Part shown: positions 61,712-64,000 of the stretch, one piece after another
How positions within the stretch are numbered: position 1 is the stretch's first letter
Layout of the letters: each line of letters starts with the position of its first letter
Origin: Cenococcum geophilum 1.58
Lineage: Eukaryota > Ascomycota > Dothideomycetes > Gloniales > Gloniaceae
Length of the DNA stretch: 64,000 bases
Direction of reading: 5' to 3'
NCBI GenBank assembly: GCA_001692895.1
Contig: KV748182.1
Coordinates: 3,166,341 to 3,230,340, forward strand
Position numbers and translations under genes: made by a program
Notes under the pieces: generated by a model
The model's input: only the letters and a program-made list of their open reading frames with translations
The model's database searches: none
Told to the model about the DNA's origin: nothing

Positions 61712-62830
61712 TCAATTTCTAGAGTCTTTCATGTGGTGCAGCCGGTTTGCCAGATTTTCGAGCTTGCGTTTCATGCCGCGCTTCCGACTGCTGCCCTGGC
61801 GCCGGGTCCCATCCGGACTTCGAAGACCATCGATACATCCAAACGACGACATTGAACGGATAGAGGTAGCATAGGTTCGGTAGGACGGTGGAGGCGCACC
61901 AGAGTGATATGTCGGAACTTCTGACAGATTTCCCATTGAATCCTCATGAATCATGCTGGAAATAAGCGCCCCCAAAGACTCATCCGCTCCTGGAAGCCGC
62001 TCACGGGAGACGCCAGTCTGAGCAACCAATACTAACTCATCTCCATGTGAAACCCATAGGTTTTTCATCCAACCCCAACGACGTGTACCCCTCAGAATAT
62101 TCCGACGATTCGCCTGAACAGCCACTACTTCTAATGCATCAGCCGTTGGCAACTCTTGTATAGTTGAGCGTGACAGGAGGGCCATGAGCGATTTAGAGCG
62201 GTGTTTTGGTGCCGATGAGGAAGTGTCACGCTCGTGATGCTGAGAAGGAAGAAGCGGCATTGAACGCATCCTCACGTGCACTTTCGGAGGACTACGAGCG
62301 ATGAATCTGATCCGATGACGCCGATGGCTCTCTGAGAAAGTTTCCGAACCATCCGATTCGATGCGCGAGTGGTTCACGATTGGAACTGCATATTGGACGT
62401 CGGAGGGTGAAGGGTTGGAAGAAAAGGTGGACGGGTCTTGCCAGTATGGTATGCCTCCCATAACCCCAGGAGATGGTCTAATTACGGTCGAATCAAGCCA
62501 TGTATGTACGTCCCGTATGATAGTTGAAGAAGGCCTAACTGGCCTAGGTGGAGCACTTCCATTAGTCTGAGTGAGCGACGTTACCGATGTAGGTGAAGGT
62601 ATTCCAGCAGGGCCGACACTCTCCTGTGCAGAAGGGGCAAGTATATTTGAGAGCTTCTTCTGCTGCTCGGCTTTTCTGAGGGTGACTCTCTTTGCTTGAT
62701 GCGATGCTGGTTTGAAGAATCCGATTGCATACCATCTCTTAGCAGGCCCTCCTTGGCAATCTTTATTCTTCTCAGCCGAAGTCCTCTCGTAATTATTGTG
62801 CCGACCTAGCGAGCCCATGCTAGAGGCCAT
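61712..62830 (-). CDS. Uncharacterised fungal protein, 372 residues
   Basis: I do not recognise this gene. One uninterrupted frame runs from ATG (MASSMGSLGRHNNYERTS) to stop. It is basic and Ser/Pro/Arg-rich, with no signal peptide or membrane helix. Segments that look conserved are KRWYAIGFFKPASHQAKRVT with LRKAEQQKKLSNILAPSAQE (about 30-68), HTWLDSTVIRPSPGVMGGIPYW (given here as positions 109-130), and PPPSYRTYATSIRS near the C-terminus, which contains a PPxY-like PPSY motif. The intact reading frame over 1.1 kb and coherent composition support a real gene. Confidence 0.7.
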   Translation of the reverse strand: MASSMGSLGRHNNYERTSAEKNKDCQGGPAKRWYAIGFFKPASHQAKRVTLRKAEQQKKLSNILAPSAQESVGPAGIPSPTSVTSLTQTNGSAPPRPVRPSSTIIRDVHTWLDSTVIRPSPGVMGGIPYWQDPSTFSSNPSPSDVQYAVPIVNHSRIESDGSETFSESHRRHRIRFIARSPPKVHVRMRSMPLLPSQHHERDTSSSAPKHRSKSLMALLSRSTIQELPTADALEVVAVQANRRNILRGTRRWGWMKNLWVSHGDELVLVAQTGVSRERLPGADESLGALISSMIHEDSMGNLSEVPTYHSGAPPPSYRTYATSIRSMSSFGCIDGLRSPDGTRRQGSSRKRGMKRKLENLANRLHHMKDSRN

Positions 62831-63603
62831 GGCTGAATTGGCTAAACCAGCAAGTTGCGAGAGATATGGGAAAACTAGAGATCTAGGGATTTCAGGGCTT
62901 GGTCTCTGGGAGATGAGGTGGTTGGTTAAGAACCGAACGAAGCTAATCTGATCAGTGAATGGTTCAGTAAGTTACCACGAAGCCAGGTGAATCTTAGGTA
63001 ACGGACGTGTTTCAGAAGCAGAAAAGGTCTGCAGGTATGTGAATGAATGCTTATCAGGTCAGTCACTTGCGCGTGACGTAGGTGCAAGTCAGTGTATGGA
63101 AGAGGAAGCTGCATTATAGCCTTCACGTTTGAAGGCTAGGTTATACCTACCTTGGACGTCCTGATCTTTCTTCGGGCAACAACTGTTACTAACGACGGTA
63201 CTTCCGCATTCTGTGTGATACATTAATTTGTCGCAATGAAGAAACTGTTCTTCTCCTATTGCTTTCTTACTCCGATGCTACCTCATCATCAAATGCTTTG
63301 ATATACTTCAGGCCTAGAGTTCCTTAAACATCACACTGGCGATGAAGTGCGCGATACGGCTGTAATTATATCACTCAAAATGGGTTTGGTGGTGTGTTAG
63401 GAATGGATGTGATGCAACGCAAGGGACAGTGATTAAACAATATACTTTTGTGTGGTACGCTGACCCAAAATATACAATAAGAAAGATCTAACTACGGAAT
63501 ACTGGTGATATATATCCACTCAACTCTAACTTACATAATGTCCGATCGTCCAGCGCTTCGTCTCTAGAAATTCCCAAGCAGGCTCATCAATTATGCAGCC
63601 GTT
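62831..63603. other. Intergenic, no gene seen
   Basis: Upstream of the 372-residue protein and downstream of the partial gene at the window edge. It probably contains the promoter for 61712-62830. No motif identified. Confidence 0.45.
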
Positions 63604-64000
63604 TCATGGCTTCAGAAGCCGGGTCCTTATTCGCTCCGCTATGTCTCGTTTCTGATTCGCTGTCAGGAATCGATGCTCTCGTTCTTCTAGCCAATCGTCA
63701 AGATTCTGCCCAGATGATGGTGATTCTATGAGCTGGAATCTTTTCTTGAAATCGCGAACGACAGATGGATGATCGCTGAAGATGACAGTCACTGTTTTTA
63801 GTAACCGTCGATCCAGGAGAAGAATGTCCCGGATCCAAATGTCTGTATTGTTAGGCTCAATAAGAGAGGCTTTAGATGAATAATTTGGTTTATTCTCAAG
63901 AGAGAGGTGCAAAGATTTGAGGCCCATTAGGGGCGGATCCGGTAATTTGATTTGGTTCAATCCTATGTTTGGAATATTCCTTGTAAAATGAAGCCTCTCA
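63604..64000 (-). CDS. 3' part of an unrecognised gene, start outside the window
   Basis: The minus-strand frame is open from the window edge (64000) down to a stop at 63604, about 131 codons, with no start required inside. It reads LHFTRNIPNIGL at the edge and continues with DIWIRDILLLDRRLLKTVTV and DWLEEREHRFL, ending RTRLLKP. The charged, Leu-rich character resembles the C-terminal part of fungal F-box or 2EXR-type proteins, but no diagnostic motif is visible. Confidence 0.6.
   Translation of the reverse strand, partial: ERLHFTRNIPNIGLNQIKLPDPPLMGLKSLHLSLENKPNYSSKASLIEPNNTDIWIRDILLLDRRLLKTVTVIFSDHPSVVRDFKKRFQLIESPSSGQNLDDWLEEREHRFLTANQKRDIAERIRTRLLKP

Overview
This is a window of filamentous ascomycete (Pezizomycotina) DNA. 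The evidence is the set of conserved single-copy fungal genes with short introns of about 45-70 nt (TFB3, the URI/BUD27 homologue, IND1, BFR2, a TCO89-type protein and an ataxin-10/CTR86 homologue), a fungal HET-domain remnant, and a large AT-rich repeat block in which almost all differences between copies are C/T or G/A transitions. That pattern is the signature of repeat-induced point mutation (RIP). I cannot name the species from the sequence.

The first 28 kb is one nest of insertions, and its order can be read from target-site duplications. A small inverted-repeat element (226-28009, about 0.9 kb once emptied) was hit by a Copia retroelement (443-26421, duplication G[G/A]ATT). The Copia was hit by two related Gypsy retroelements: A (2173-14482, duplication CTTCT) and B (17022-25054, duplication GTCTC). 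Gypsy A was then hit by two DNA elements (7779-9747 and 11967-14358), each carrying the same three kinds of tandem repeat in the same order. The outermost element also carries an 876-bp palindromic insertion (27114-27989, duplication TA) in its right arm. All retroelements here are broken fossils.

From 28 to 33 kb the base composition returns towards normal. There is an unrecognised possible gene with a membrane segment (about 29085-30066), then a second AT-rich island holding a 649-bp non-autonomous element with an 8-bp duplication (31647-32295).

From 33 to 64 kb is a gene-bearing compartment: a flavin split-barrel/ferredoxin-reductase-like fusion (33148-35020, -), a MARVEL-type membrane protein (35569-36490, +), an ataxin-10/CTR86 homologue with an internal HMG box (37486-40870, -), the URI/BUD27 homologue (43291-45395, -), TFB3 (48420-49661, +), a broken HET-domain gene (50442-52321, -), IND1 (52744-53889, -), BFR2 (54023-55651, +), a GPI-anchored small wall protein (57159-57515, -), a TCO89-type TORC1 subunit (58988-60745, -), an unrecognised 372-residue protein (61712-62830, -) and the 3' end of a gene leaving the window (63604-64000, -). 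For five multi-exon genes I derived introns by hand and the summed coding lengths stay in frame: the flavin fusion, MARVEL, ataxin-10, URI and IND1; TFB3 and BFR2 also sum correctly.

Two divergent pairs stand out. IND1 and BFR2 share a 133-bp intergenic promoter. URI/BUD27 and TFB3 once shared one of about 200 bp, now split by a 2.8-kb Mutator-like element whose 9-bp duplication is intact. The housekeeping genes serve unrelated basic jobs (TFIIH, complex I Fe-S assembly, ribosome biogenesis, TORC1, prefoldin-linked RNA polymerase assembly). No metabolic gene cluster or new defence system is evident. The least familiar objects are the DNA elements with three successive tandem arrays, the fold-back palindrome, and the HMG box inside the ataxin-10 homologue.
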